A DNA stretch of 23,319 nucleotides from an uncultured Clostridia bacterium (GTDB lineage: Bacteria; Bacillota; Clostridia; UMGS1810): positions 1 through 23,319 of the forward strand of contig CAKSTI010000022.1 of NCBI GenBank assembly GCA_934500705.1, given 5' to 3'. Both the position numbers and the translations under genes were made by a program. Shown one piece after another: positions 7,461 to 14,378 of this stretch. Every line of letters begins with the position of its first letter. Positions within the stretch are counted from its first letter, which is position 1. The notes beneath the pieces are model-generated. The model saw only the letters and a list, made by a program, of their open reading frames with translations. It had not been told where the DNA came from and made no database searches.

Positions 7461-7738
7461 TAGGCAGTGGGGGCTCGAACCCGCATTGCCTGTCGGCCGA
7501 ATTTTCACAAAGCCTTCCGCCTTGTCGGTCTTGACGGGCGTCAGCCCGCCTGCACCCTTACGCACCGAAATTCTTTGCAAAAATTCAGCCGAACAGGTGC
7601 TCGCAGTTTCACATAAGCAATTTTTTCTGTAACAAAGTAAATTACGCAGGGAATACTGTCGTATTTTCAAGGGATTTACTGCCGTTACGGGGAAATTTGC
7701 TATGTGAAACCAATGTGGGCTCGGGTCCCCACTGCCTA
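7461..7738. mobile_element. Foldback element with 28-bp inverted ends (MITE-like or structured RNA)
   Basis: The 28-bp ends (7461-7488 and 7711-7738) are inverted copies, 24 of 28 identical; three of the four differences keep G-T pairs and one is an A-C mismatch. Both begin TAGGCAGTGGGG. Directly inside lie two more inverted repeats: hairpin I (arms 7489-7512 and 7573-7597, with an inner stem around CGGGC-GTCA-GCCCG) and hairpin II (arms from 7606 and ending at 7710, roughly 40 bp each, imperfect). Only 8 bp separate the two hairpins, so the whole folds as a three-way junction. It has no ORF of its own that looks real. A TA dinucleotide at each end would fit a TA target duplication of the IS630/Tc1-mariner type. 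It interrupts an XRE regulator gene. Whether it moves as DNA or works as RNA is not decided here. Confidence 0.7.
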
Positions 7739-7987
7739 AGACAGATAGACGTTGCAAACGCAACGGGAATAGACCAAAAAACGCTGTCGAATTACGAAAC
7801 CGGAAAAACAAATCCGGACAGTTATTCGATTATTAAACTGGCTGACTTTTTCGGAGTGTCAACGGATTATTTGCTGGGATATTCGGATTTGAACATACGT
7901 TCGAGCGCCGATATTGCCGAAAAGCTCGAAAAGATAGAGAGTGACATTCGTGAGCTTAAAGAGGCTTTGGGCAGCCGCAGAGATTAA
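7697..7987 (+). pseudogene. XRE-family regulator, 5' end interrupted by the foldback element
   Basis: From 7739 the frame reads RQIDVANATGIDQKTLSNYE and continues through a normal XRE helix-turn-helix (GKTNPDSYSIIKLADFFGVS, TDYLLGY) to a charged coiled tail (IAEKLEKIESDIRELKEALG). The beginning of helix 1 and the native start are missing. The visible ORF opens at TTG 7697 inside the element's right arm, so its first 14 residues come from the element. If 7461-7736 is removed, leaving one TA, the upstream frame reads N-K-L-Q-N-K-A-L-R-Q-I-D-V-A, which fits an XRE N-terminus, although no start codon is visible before an in-frame TAG at 7436. It is probably non-functional; expression of a chimeric protein cannot be excluded because GGGGAA lies close to the TTG. 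Confidence 0.65.
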
Positions 7988-7999
7988 TATTTGCCAAAA

Positions 8000-8035
8000 C
8001 GGACGTACATTTTTGCTTTTTGTACGTCTTTTTTT
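8000..8035 (+). terminator. Rho-independent terminator after the XRE remnant
   Basis: GACGTACA (8002-8009) pairs perfectly with TGTACGTC (8021-8028), followed by a T run to about 8035. It lies 14 bp after the XRE stop codon. Confidence 0.9.
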
Positions 8036-8066
8036 GATTTACGCAAAACTTTTAAAAAATTTTCAC

Positions 8067-8087
8067 AGTTTATTCATAGTTTATTCA
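8067..8087 (+). promoter_or_regulatory. Tandem direct repeat upstream of htrA, candidate response-regulator site
   Basis: AGTTTATTCA occurs twice (8067-8076 and 8078-8087) with an 11-bp period, the spacing typical of OmpR-family response regulator sites. It lies 50-70 bp before the htrA start. A possible -10 box (TAAGAT 8099-8104 or TATAGA 8104-8109) follows, but no good -35 box is present, which fits an activator-dependent promoter. Confidence 0.45.
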
Positions 8088-8135
8088 AAAACCTGTGCTA
8101 AGATATAGATACTAAAACGAAAGGCGGTCTTATAT

Positions 8136-9530
8136 ATGGACGATTACAAATGGTACAAGGACGATTTTGAGAGCAATTTCAGTTCTTCATCGTCCGAAAA
8201 TAATTCAGATACTTACGGCAAGGATTTTAACGGCGACAGCACCGAGGAAAAGGATTTCGCCACCGACCCTTACGGCTTTGAGAGCGCAGGTACTTCAAAC
8301 AACACATACGAAGGCACATCTTTTCATAGCTCGGAAGTTCACGAAAAAAAGCACACAAAGAGGCACGTTTCGGTTCTCACCGCAGCAATAGCGATTGTGC
8401 TTACGGCGGCACTCTCGGTTTCGGGAGCGGTTCTCATTCCTAAGGCAATAAGAGGTTCGCAGACATCGGTTTCATCAACCGCAAAGTCCGGCAAAAACAC
8501 ACCGGGTGCGGCAATAGTTGCAAACAGCGCAATTTCCACAGCGGACAAAAAGGCGCTTTCCACACCGGAAATTGTGGACAAGGTAGGTCCGGCGGTTGTT
8601 GGAATTATAAACAAAGCAACCCTTACCAAATATGATGACATTTTCGACTACTACTTCGGCGGTCAGCAAGGCCAGCAGGGTCAGCAGGAGGAAGTGGAAC
8701 AGAGCAGCGGTTCCGGTGTTGTAATCAGCGAGGACGGCTACATTGTTACCAACAACCACGTTGTTGAGGGTGCAAACGAACTTGTGGTAATTTTAAATAC
8801 AGGCGATGAGTACACCGCAAAGCTCGTTGGCAAGGACTCCAAAACAGACCTTGCGGTTTTAAAAATCGACGCATCGGGTCTTACATTTGCTAAAATGGGC
8901 GACAGCTCCGAACTTCGTGTCGGCGACACCGCCATTGCAATAGGAAATCCGCTCGGACAGGAATTTGCAGGTACTACAACTCAGGGCATAATCAGCGGTC
9001 TTAACAGGAGCGTTACGGTAGATAACAAACAGCTTACGCTCATTCAGACAGACGCTGCCATCAACCCCGGTAACTCCGGCGGTGCGCTTGTAAACGCATA
9101 CGGCGAGCTTATCGGAATTAACACGGCAAAGATATCCTCTTCCAGCTTGGAAGGTCTGGGATTTGCAATACCGATTGACGAGGCAAAGCCGATTATCAGC
9201 GACCTTATCGACAGCGGTTACGTAACCGGCAGACCTGTAATAGGCATAGCCGGCAGAGCAGTGACCGAAAAAGACGCAAAGGCGTACAACCTCAAAGTGG
9301 GCGTTTATGTGTCGAGTATGACGGCAAATTCCCCGGCGTATATGGCAGGAATTAAAATAGGTGACATCGTTGTTGAGTGCAACGGCACAAAAGTTGAAAC
9401 GGTGGACGACATCAATCAGATTAAAAATAAGCACGCCCCCGGCGATGAGCTTACGCTCAAAGTTTACAGGCAGGGCAGTTACAAAAATATAGTTGTTGTT
9501 TTGGGCGAGGAAGTTCCCTCGGCAGAGTAA
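8136..9530 (+). CDS. htrA: Membrane-anchored HtrA/DegP-type serine protease with PDZ domain
   Basis: 464 residues. An acidic, Ser/Asn-rich cytoplasmic segment (1 to about 75) is followed by one membrane helix (about 80-108), which leaves the protease outside the membrane. The trypsin-like S1C domain carries the full triad: His208 (TNNHVVEGA), Asp238 (KTDLAVLKI) and Ser314 (INPGNSGGALVN). One PDZ domain covers about 365-460, with the G-I-K-I-G-D-I-V-V-E-C-N-G core. The family degrades or refolds damaged exported proteins. Gram-positive relatives with this layout are induced by secretion stress through the CssRS two-component system; the tandem repeats upstream suggest similar control. A Gln-rich loop (GGQQGQQGQQEE, about 173-184) corresponds to the regulatory loop region. 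AAAGGCGG precedes the ATG. The gene stands alone with terminators on both sides. Confidence 0.96.
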   Translation: MDDYKWYKDDFESNFSSSSSENNSDTYGKDFNGDSTEEKDFATDPYGFESAGTSNNTYEGTSFHSSEVHEKKHTKRHVSVLTAAIAIVLTAALSVSGAVLIPKAIRGSQTSVSSTAKSGKNTPGAAIVANSAISTADKKALSTPEIVDKVGPAVVGIINKATLTKYDDIFDYYFGGQQGQQGQQEEVEQSSGSGVVISEDGYIVTNNHVVEGANELVVILNTGDEYTAKLVGKDSKTDLAVLKIDASGLTFAKMGDSSELRVGDTAIAIGNPLGQEFAGTTTQGIISGLNRSVTVDNKQLTLIQTDAAINPGNSGGALVNAYGELIGINTAKISSSSLEGLGFAIPIDEAKPIISDLIDSGYVTGRPVIGIAGRAVTEKDAKAYNLKVGVYVSSMTANSPAYMAGIKIGDIVVECNGTKVETVDDINQIKNKHAPGDELTLKVYRQGSYKNIVVVLGEEVPSAE

Positions 9531-9566
9531 CACATTAAAGTTGCTAGCTACATTTCCCCTTTTTTT

Positions 9567-9607
9567 CCGGCTCCAAGCAGTGAAAACTGCAAGGAGCCGG
9601 TTTTTTT
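9567..9607 (+). terminator. Rho-independent terminator after htrA
   Basis: CCGGCTCC (9567-9574) pairs with GGAGCCGG (9593-9600), with an inner GCAG/CTGC stem, followed by seven T. It overlaps the very end of the convergent MBOAT gene. Confidence 0.93.
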
Positions 9608-11021
9608 AATATTTGCCGTAAATAAACGGACTGCCGCCGGTATACGCCAAACATAGTATCAAGCCGCAAAATACAAAAAATGCAACCAAATTCCAAAATT
9701 TGCTAAGGTCAAGTATCGGGTAATAGGCATCGGCGGTGCAGACATTTTTCTTTTTTAACAATTCAATGTTGACATTTGAACGCAAACGCATTGTTATGCT
9801 TGAAACGATAAGTATTATCAGCGAAACAAAAAGCCACATATACGGCTGTTCGAGTCCGCTTTTAAAGCTGAATATTCTTTTTATAATCACAAACGCTTTG
9901 TTAAGGCTTTCGGCTCTGAAAAATATCCAGCAAAACGTGGTAAATATAAACGTTAATATTATCGAAAGAATATTTGAAAGCATACAATGCGTCCTTGACG
10001 GACTCTTTGTAACATCGCACCACCATTTGTGCACTGCAAGAGCCGCACCGTGAAGAAATCCCCAAAATACATAAGTCCACGCCGCACCGTGCCATATTCC
10101 GCCTATTACCATTGTGGCAATAAGATTAAAATATGTACGCAATCTGCCTTTTCGGTTTCCGCCGAGGCTGATATAGAGATATTCCCAAAGCCATTCGGAA
10201 AGAGTTATATGCCACCTTTTCCACAATTCGGTTACGTTGTGAGACAGATACGGGAGATTGAAATTCCTCGGCAGATTAATTCCGATTATTTTTGCAATAC
10301 CTATTGCCATATCTGAATATCCCGAAAAATCAAAGTAAATTTGGAACGAATACGCAACTGCCGCAAAAAACACCGTCATACTTCCGAATGCAAGAGGAGT
10401 GTCGTAAACCTGATTTACAAAAACCGACAGATTGTCTGCCAGTACAATCTTTTTAAACAGTCCGAACATAAAAATTTGTATTCCCGGCAAAAACGTGCTC
10501 CAACCGACCTTTCGCACAGAATTTGACTGCGCAAAAAAATCTGCGCTTTTTTGTATCGGTCCGGACGTTATTTTTGGAAAAAATGCAAGATACAAGGCAA
10601 CTTGTTCTAAATTGTGCGCTTTTACCGTACCACGCTTTACATCAACAATATACCCTATTGCGCTGAATGTGTAAAAAGATATTCCCAAAGGCAAAATAAT
10701 GTTTAGCGAAGTATAGTTCATACCTAAGATATTTGCAAATGACTCCGCAAAAAAGTTTGTGTACTTAAAAAATGCCAATGATACCAGCGCCGCTGCTATG
10801 CCTATGGTGTATTTTCCCTTTTTGGCGCAGGCATATGCTGCTAAGCTCAAAAGTGCCAGAACAGCGGCGAAACGCCAGTCGGCGTATATAACAAAAATAT
10901 AACTTGCGGCAAGTAAAATGCGATTTGATATTTTAACGCTTGCTCCAAGCTTGTTGCACGCATAGAGTATTGCAAATACGAGCGCAACAAAACCGAAAAA
11001 TAAAAAACTTATTATTTGCAT
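9606..11021 (-). CDS. MBOAT-family membrane O-acyltransferase
   Basis: 471 residues with about ten membrane segments and the MBOAT landmarks SFYTFSAIGYIVDV, PKITSGPIQ, FDFSGYSDMAIG, N-V-T-E-L-W-K-R-W-H-I-T-L-S-E-W-L and the invariant active-site histidine His311 in IGGIWHGAAWTYVFWG. It resembles the AlgI/DltB/PatA branch, which moves acyl groups (usually acetyl) across the membrane for transfer to extracellular polysaccharide, teichoic acid or peptidoglycan. The gene overlaps the upstream SGNH-hydrolase gene by 10 bp and has its own ribosome binding site (GGAGGG), so the two are made together. The likely job is O-acylation of a surface glycan; the substrate cannot be told. No dlt genes (dltA, dltC) are nearby, so D-alanylation is less likely. 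Confidence 0.92.
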   Translation of the reverse strand: MQIISFLFFGFVALVFAILYACNKLGASVKISNRILLAASYIFVIYADWRFAAVLALLSLAAYACAKKGKYTIGIAAALVSLAFFKYTNFFAESFANILGMNYTSLNIILPLGISFYTFSAIGYIVDVKRGTVKAHNLEQVALYLAFFPKITSGPIQKSADFFAQSNSVRKVGWSTFLPGIQIFMFGLFKKIVLADNLSVFVNQVYDTPLAFGSMTVFFAAVAYSFQIYFDFSGYSDMAIGIAKIIGINLPRNFNLPYLSHNVTELWKRWHITLSEWLWEYLYISLGGNRKGRLRTYFNLIATMVIGGIWHGAAWTYVFWGFLHGAALAVHKWWCDVTKSPSRTHCMLSNILSIILTFIFTTFCWIFFRAESLNKAFVIIKRIFSFKSGLEQPYMWLFVSLIILIVSSITMRLRSNVNIELLKKKNVCTADAYYPILDLSKFWNLVAFFVFCGLILCLAYTGGSPFIYGKY

Positions 11022-12016
11022 ATTTTACCCTCCGTATCAAGCGAATTTATTTTTTCTGTCAGTGCTTCGGCAATGGCTGTGTGACCGTATTTATTAAAAT
11101 GTCCGCTGCACAGTTTACCGGTGACAAACCCGTGAGCTGCTTTATGCTGTGAATAATACATTTTTCTGAAATACGGCGTCATATCGACAAATGAAACACC
11201 GTGCTTTTCGGCAGAGGTTGAAAATGCGGTAAGACTGCCGTCGTCTTTAAACTCAATTTTTCCGTTTTCGTTTAAACTTTCCATTGGGTGATATACAATG
11301 ATTATCTTTGTACCGTATTTTTTTTCGAGTGACGATATGTATTCAAACAGACTGTCATAGGCTTGCATATCAATTTCAACCGCCGCATTATATGCCGCTG
11401 TTTTTTCCGACGGAGCAGCTATGAACAGTTCTGCCAATCCCTTTACCATTTGCGTGTAGACGACACGGAAAAACGGTATTTTCTGCAACACTCCGATTAT
11501 TCCGGTTGAATAGCTTTTTGTATGCTCAACCGTTGAATTCAGCACGCTTTCGGTCTGTTCGCCGTTTATCGAAACGCCGGAGGTTTCTATCACGGCGATT
11601 TTAGGTGAACGTTCAAGGTTTTTCGGCAGATACTGACACACTTTGATAAAATTGTGCCCGGAAATTCCCATATTGTATACAGAGTATTTTCCTTTTAGAT
11701 TTTTTTCAAGCAGATATGCGGCGTTCTCGTTCTGCATTACATTTGTAGCCTCCATATGTGATGAACCGAGAACCACAATATCCGCATTGTTATGCGTTTT
11801 GAGGTTGTTGTAACCGTTGGAGTCAAATTTTCCCCACGATATTCCCTCTGTCATCTTGACCCACACAGAATTTGGCTGCCATACATAGTCGGTATTGCCT
11901 TTTTTGTTTTCCGAGTGAACCGGCATAAGGCTGTAACTGCACATTAACATCGAAAGTATTGCAACGGCAACGATGCCGGCAGATAGAACCTTTGCACAGT
12001 CTGAAACAGTTTTCAT
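11012..12016 (-). CDS. Membrane-anchored SGNH-hydrolase-like protein, MBOAT partner
   Basis: 334 residues with an N-terminal membrane anchor (about 8-30) and an extracellular SGNH/GDSL-like domain. The nucleophile block is DIVVLGSSHMEATNV (Ser85 or Ser86), a glycine block is YNMGISGHNF, and the C-terminal block is CSGHFNKYGHTAIAEAL (His306, Asn308, His312), with a candidate catalytic His there. DltD- and AlgJ/AlgX-like proteins of this fold act with MBOAT enzymes as the extracellular step of O-acetylation, which explains the overlapping gene pair. Expression appears to come from a consensus promoter at 12043-12071, divergent from an XRE regulator. AAGGGGGAA precedes the ATG. The assignment to the fold is good; whether it transfers or removes acyl groups is inferred from context. 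Confidence 0.8.
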   Translation of the reverse strand: MKTVSDCAKVLSAGIVAVAILSMLMCSYSLMPVHSENKKGNTDYVWQPNSVWVKMTEGISWGKFDSNGYNNLKTHNNADIVVLGSSHMEATNVMQNENAAYLLEKNLKGKYSVYNMGISGHNFIKVCQYLPKNLERSPKIAVIETSGVSINGEQTESVLNSTVEHTKSYSTGIIGVLQKIPFFRVVYTQMVKGLAELFIAAPSEKTAAYNAAVEIDMQAYDSLFEYISSLEKKYGTKIIIVYHPMESLNENGKIEFKDDGSLTAFSTSAEKHGVSFVDMTPYFRKMYYSQHKAAHGFVTGKLCSGHFNKYGHTAIAEALTEKINSLDTEGKICK

Positions 12017-12042
12017 AATATATTCCCCCTTGTTACGGGTAA

Positions 12043-12071
12043 ATTATATCATTTTATGTTGCTAAAATCAA
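12043..12071 (-). promoter_or_regulatory. Promoter of the SGNH-MBOAT operon
   Basis: On the minus strand, TTGATT (12066-12071) and a perfect TATAAT (12043-12048) are separated by 17 bp. One copy of the ATGTTGCTAA repeat (12056-12065) lies entirely within the spacer, where a bound repressor would block RNA polymerase. Confidence 0.82.
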
Positions 12072-12144
12072 CAGATTTTATGTATTTGTTAGATAGTGGT
12101 TAAATGTTGCTAAGAGTTATATACTATTTATAGTAGAAAGCAAC
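12056..12144. promoter_or_regulatory. GTTGCT repeats, candidate operators of the divergent XRE regulator
   Basis: ATGTTGCTAA occurs at 12056-12065 and again at 12104-12113, and an inverted GTTGCT lies at 12139-12144. The first copy sits in the spacer of the minus-strand operon promoter. The second overlaps a possible plus-strand promoter for the XRE gene (TTGCTA 12107-12112, TATAGT 12129-12134, 16-bp spacer). This arrangement suggests that the XRE protein controls both itself and the SGNH-MBOAT pair. Confidence 0.45.
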
Positions 12145-12170
12145 AATAATATAGAGGGCAGGTGCTGTTG

Positions 12171-12491
12171 ATGAATCTTGATAACTTGGGCAAGTCTATT
12201 GCGGAGCGCCGCAAAATGATGAAAATGACTCAGGAAAGACTGGCAGAACATCTGGAAGTGAGCACGCATTATATTTATGAAATTGAAAAATGCGGAAAGA
12301 CACCGTCATTTCCTATGATGATTAAAATTGCCGACTTGTTTCATACTACCATTGACAGTTTGCTTTCCGATGATGAAAACGATGCGGCAAACCACTGGGG
12401 TATTTATTCTCTTATAGATGCTCTTTCTGCTGAAAAACAGGAAAAACTTTGCGAATTTCTCCAAAGTGTTTTGCCGTATCTAAAACTTTGA
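12171..12491 (+). CDS. Small XRE-family transcriptional regulator
   Basis: 106 residues from ATG 12171; TTG 12168 or GTG 12162 in the same frame are possible starts, and GAGGGCAGG lies upstream of all three. An N-terminal XRE helix-turn-helix covers about 5-62 (LGKSIAERRKMMKMTQERLA, then HLEVSTHYIYEIEKCGKTPS, IADLFHTTIDSLL). A short helical C-terminal tail (about 70-106, LIDALSAEKQEKLCEFLQSV) may serve in dimerisation. There is no ligand-binding domain. The gene is divergent from the SGNH-MBOAT operon and shares repeats with its promoter, so autoregulation and control of that operon are likely. A strong bidirectional terminator follows the stop. Confidence 0.9.
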   Translation: MNLDNLGKSIAERRKMMKMTQERLAEHLEVSTHYIYEIEKCGKTPSFPMMIKIADLFHTTIDSLLSDDENDAANHWGIYSLIDALSAEKQEKLCEFLQSVLPYLKL

Positions 12492-12498
12492 GCAGAAA

Positions 12499-12536
12499 AA
12501 TGACGTGCTCCGAAACAAAGCACGTCATTATTTTAT
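12499..12536. terminator. Bidirectional terminator between XRE and GH13 genes
   Basis: A perfect 10-bp stem, AATGACGTGC (12499-12508) with GCACGTCATT (12520-12529), is followed by ATTTTATT on the plus strand and by a T run on the minus strand. It can end both convergent genes. Confidence 0.9.
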
Positions 12537-12577
12537 TGTAAACACAATAGGTTTCAGGGGCAACTTCCTGCAAGCTA

Positions 12578-13909
12578 TTATTTTTTTATCACAACATATC
12601 CTCTTTCGGAAAGTTTTATCTCTCCGTTATCTATGCCGTCAAATCCGTTTGAAAACAGGACTTCTCCGCCGATTGCTCCGTCTGTCTTTACGCTCACAGC
12701 GCTGTCTTTGGCGTTGCCGACAAATACAAGACCTTCTCCGCCGTATGTGCGCTCAAAGGATATTACGCTTTGCGCTGCGTTGTTATCGAGCCACTTCATA
12801 TCGCCGTGGCGCAGAATATCGCTGTCACGCTTTAAGTCATTTAGCATTTTTATAACGCTCTGTCTGCGAAGTGCAGCAGGTGCGCTCTTGTTTTCTCTGT
12901 CCGTGACCTCGAATTTTCCCATATGAAAGCGGTTGGCAAACAAACTCAGCTTTGCACCGCAGGCTATCTCGTTTCCGCAATATACCATAGGTATGCCGTC
13001 GGCAAGGTAGTTGATGACTTCAATCTGCTCCATTGCGTCGTGACCGGCGGCGTTTTCCGTCCTCTGCGGCCAGTCGGTAACAGTGTCGTGATTGTCTATG
13101 TCACGCATCAGTTTGCCGCCTTTGGGCAGTTTTTCGGTCATTTGTTCATCGGTTTGGCGCAGAATTTCCGCCGACTCGCCGGAGCAGAATATCTTATACA
13201 GCATCTCGTGCCACGCAAAGAAATATGTGCTGTCAAACGACACGGCAAGACGCCCTACCTTGTCGCCCTCGTTTATGAGAACGGCGTCGGGTTTGACGGT
13301 CCGTATGCGTCTGCGTGCCTCTAACCAGAAGTCGCCCGGAACGGCGTCGCCCACGTCACAGCGGAAGCCGTCCACGCCGACAACGCCGACGTAATACACC
13401 ATATTGCAGTATAAATATTCACGAAGTCCGGGGCAGTTAAAGTCAAGCGCCGGGAAGTTCCATTCGGTATATACGGTTTCGCCCTCTGCGGTCTGCTTAA
13501 CAAATTCCGGGTGGCGGCGTATAATCGGCGCATTGGGTCCGATGTGGGCGTACACGAGGTCTAAAAGAACCCTTATTCCGTTTTTGTGAGCCGTTTCCAC
13601 AAACTCTGCAAGGTCCTCCATTGTGCCGTACTCGCTGTCGATAAAAAAGTAGTCGTTTATTCTGTAAGGATTTTTGGGGTTTTCGGTTTCGGATTTTATC
13701 TGCCTTTCGCTCCAACACTTTCTGTCCTCGCTGTTGTCCTCGCAGAATATGGGGCACAGGTACACGGTGCCGAAGCCGAGGGATTTTAAAAATTCTGTTT
13801 CCGCAGTAAGGGATTTAATTGTTCCCTCCTTTGAAAATGTCCTCAAATTAACCTGATAAACCGCCGAACGGGCGAACCACTCGGGCGGTGTAAGGGATAT
13901 GTTTTTCAT
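12578..13909 (-). CDS. GH13 (alpha-amylase family) glycoside hydrolase, cytoplasmic
   Basis: 443 residues without a signal peptide, so it acts inside the cell on imported oligosaccharides. The (beta/alpha)8 barrel shows the family regions: I, LLDLVYAHIG (Asp117, His122); II, VDGFRCDVGDAVP (nucleophile Asp185); III, AVLINEGD (acid/base Glu214); IV, MRDIDNHDTVT (His274, Asp275, transition-state Asp). The catalytic Asp-Glu-Asp triad is complete. Region I has Ala where most members have Asn before the His. A small beta C-terminal domain covers about 360-443. The family cleaves or transfers alpha-glucosidic bonds; the exact specificity cannot be read. AAAGGAG precedes the ATG. The gene is single, with its own promoter upstream and a terminator downstream; no sugar transporter is adjacent. 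Confidence 0.9.
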   Translation of the reverse strand: MKNISLTPPEWFARSAVYQVNLRTFSKEGTIKSLTAETEFLKSLGFGTVYLCPIFCEDNSEDRKCWSERQIKSETENPKNPYRINDYFFIDSEYGTMEDLAEFVETAHKNGIRVLLDLVYAHIGPNAPIIRRHPEFVKQTAEGETVYTEWNFPALDFNCPGLREYLYCNMVYYVGVVGVDGFRCDVGDAVPGDFWLEARRRIRTVKPDAVLINEGDKVGRLAVSFDSTYFFAWHEMLYKIFCSGESAEILRQTDEQMTEKLPKGGKLMRDIDNHDTVTDWPQRTENAAGHDAMEQIEVINYLADGIPMVYCGNEIACGAKLSLFANRFHMGKFEVTDRENKSAPAALRRQSVIKMLNDLKRDSDILRHGDMKWLDNNAAQSVISFERTYGGEGLVFVGNAKDSAVSVKTDGAIGGEVLFSNGFDGIDNGEIKLSERGYVVIKK

Positions 13910-13932
13910 ACAATCCGCTCCTTTCTGACGTT

Positions 13933-13961
13933 ATTGTAACACAGACGGGGGAGGGGTTAAA
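13933..13961 (-). promoter_or_regulatory. Probable promoter of the GH13 gene
   Basis: On the minus strand, TACAAT (13933-13938) lies 17 bp after TTTAAC (13956-13961). The -10 box is good and the -35 box is weak. Confidence 0.5.
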
Positions 13962-13995
13962 GATTAAAAAAATGATAAAAGGTTTGATATTTGAA

Positions 13996-14033
13996 ACAAA
14001 AAATCGACAAGTACATAAGTACTTGCCGATTTT
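13996..14033 (-). terminator. Terminator of tRNA-Gln
   Basis: On the minus strand, directly after the tRNA, a long stem (AAATCG/CGATTT plus CAAGTAC/GTACTTG with one mismatch) is followed by a T run. Confidence 0.85.
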
Positions 14034-14109
14034 GGCTGGGCTGGAAGGACTCGAACCTCCGAAATGCCGGAATCAGAATCCGGTGCCTTACCAACTTGGC
14101 GACAGCCCA
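14033..14109 (-). tRNA. tRNA-Gln (anticodon CTG)
   Basis: The minus strand folds as a full cloverleaf: acceptor TGGGCTG pairs with CAGCCCA, and the D arm reads CGCCAAGTTGGTAAGGC. The anticodon stem CCGGA/TCCGG carries the loop TTCTGAT, giving anticodon CTG. The T arm is GGAGGTTCGAGTCCTTCC. The discriminator is G and CCA is encoded. The sequence is typical of bacterial tRNA-Gln, here the CAG-reading isoacceptor. Confidence 0.96.
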
Positions 14110-14138
14110 ATATTTAACTGTATTTTGACTACCCGTAT

Positions 14139-14167
14139 ATGATACCAAAATTGCGGTGAGATGTCAA
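14139..14167 (-). promoter_or_regulatory. Promoter of tRNA-Gln
   Basis: On the minus strand, TTGACA (14162-14167) and TATCAT (14139-14144) are separated by 17 bp, about 30 bp before the tRNA. Confidence 0.82.
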
Positions 14168-14322
14168 GTGTTTTTTGCAAAAAAGTTGCTAAATTTTTTT
14201 TGAGGTGCACGGGCGATACTGTCTTTTGTCTTTGATTGCCCGATGTTTTGATGACGGACTTTGACCGAAAAGACTTAAAAATGTGTAAATTTTTCAAAAT
14301 ACCGTCTGATTTTTGCATATTA

Positions 14323-14351
14323 TTGATTTTTTGTGATTAATTTAGTATACT
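14323..14351 (+). promoter_or_regulatory. Promoter of the HAD gene
   Basis: TTGATT (14323-14328) and TATACT (14346-14351) are separated by 17 bp. GAAGGAG follows before ATG 14379. Confidence 0.8.
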
Positions 14352-14378
14352 GGTCGTAAATTTGAAGGAGATGTCTAT

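Noticed and set aside
7371..7811. 146-residue minus-strand ORF across the foldback element
   Set aside because: It starts inside the XRE remnant, runs through all the hairpins and ends in glmS; translated hairpin sequence is not evidence of a protein.
8859..9533. 224-residue minus-strand ORF inside htrA
   Set aside because: It is antisense to the protease and PDZ domains with no domain or ribosome binding site; a shadow ORF.
9606..12016. dlt operon (teichoic acid D-alanylation)
   Set aside because: The MBOAT and SGNH pair recalls DltB and DltD, but there is no DltA ligase or DltC carrier gene, and the proteins match general O-acetylation partners equally well.
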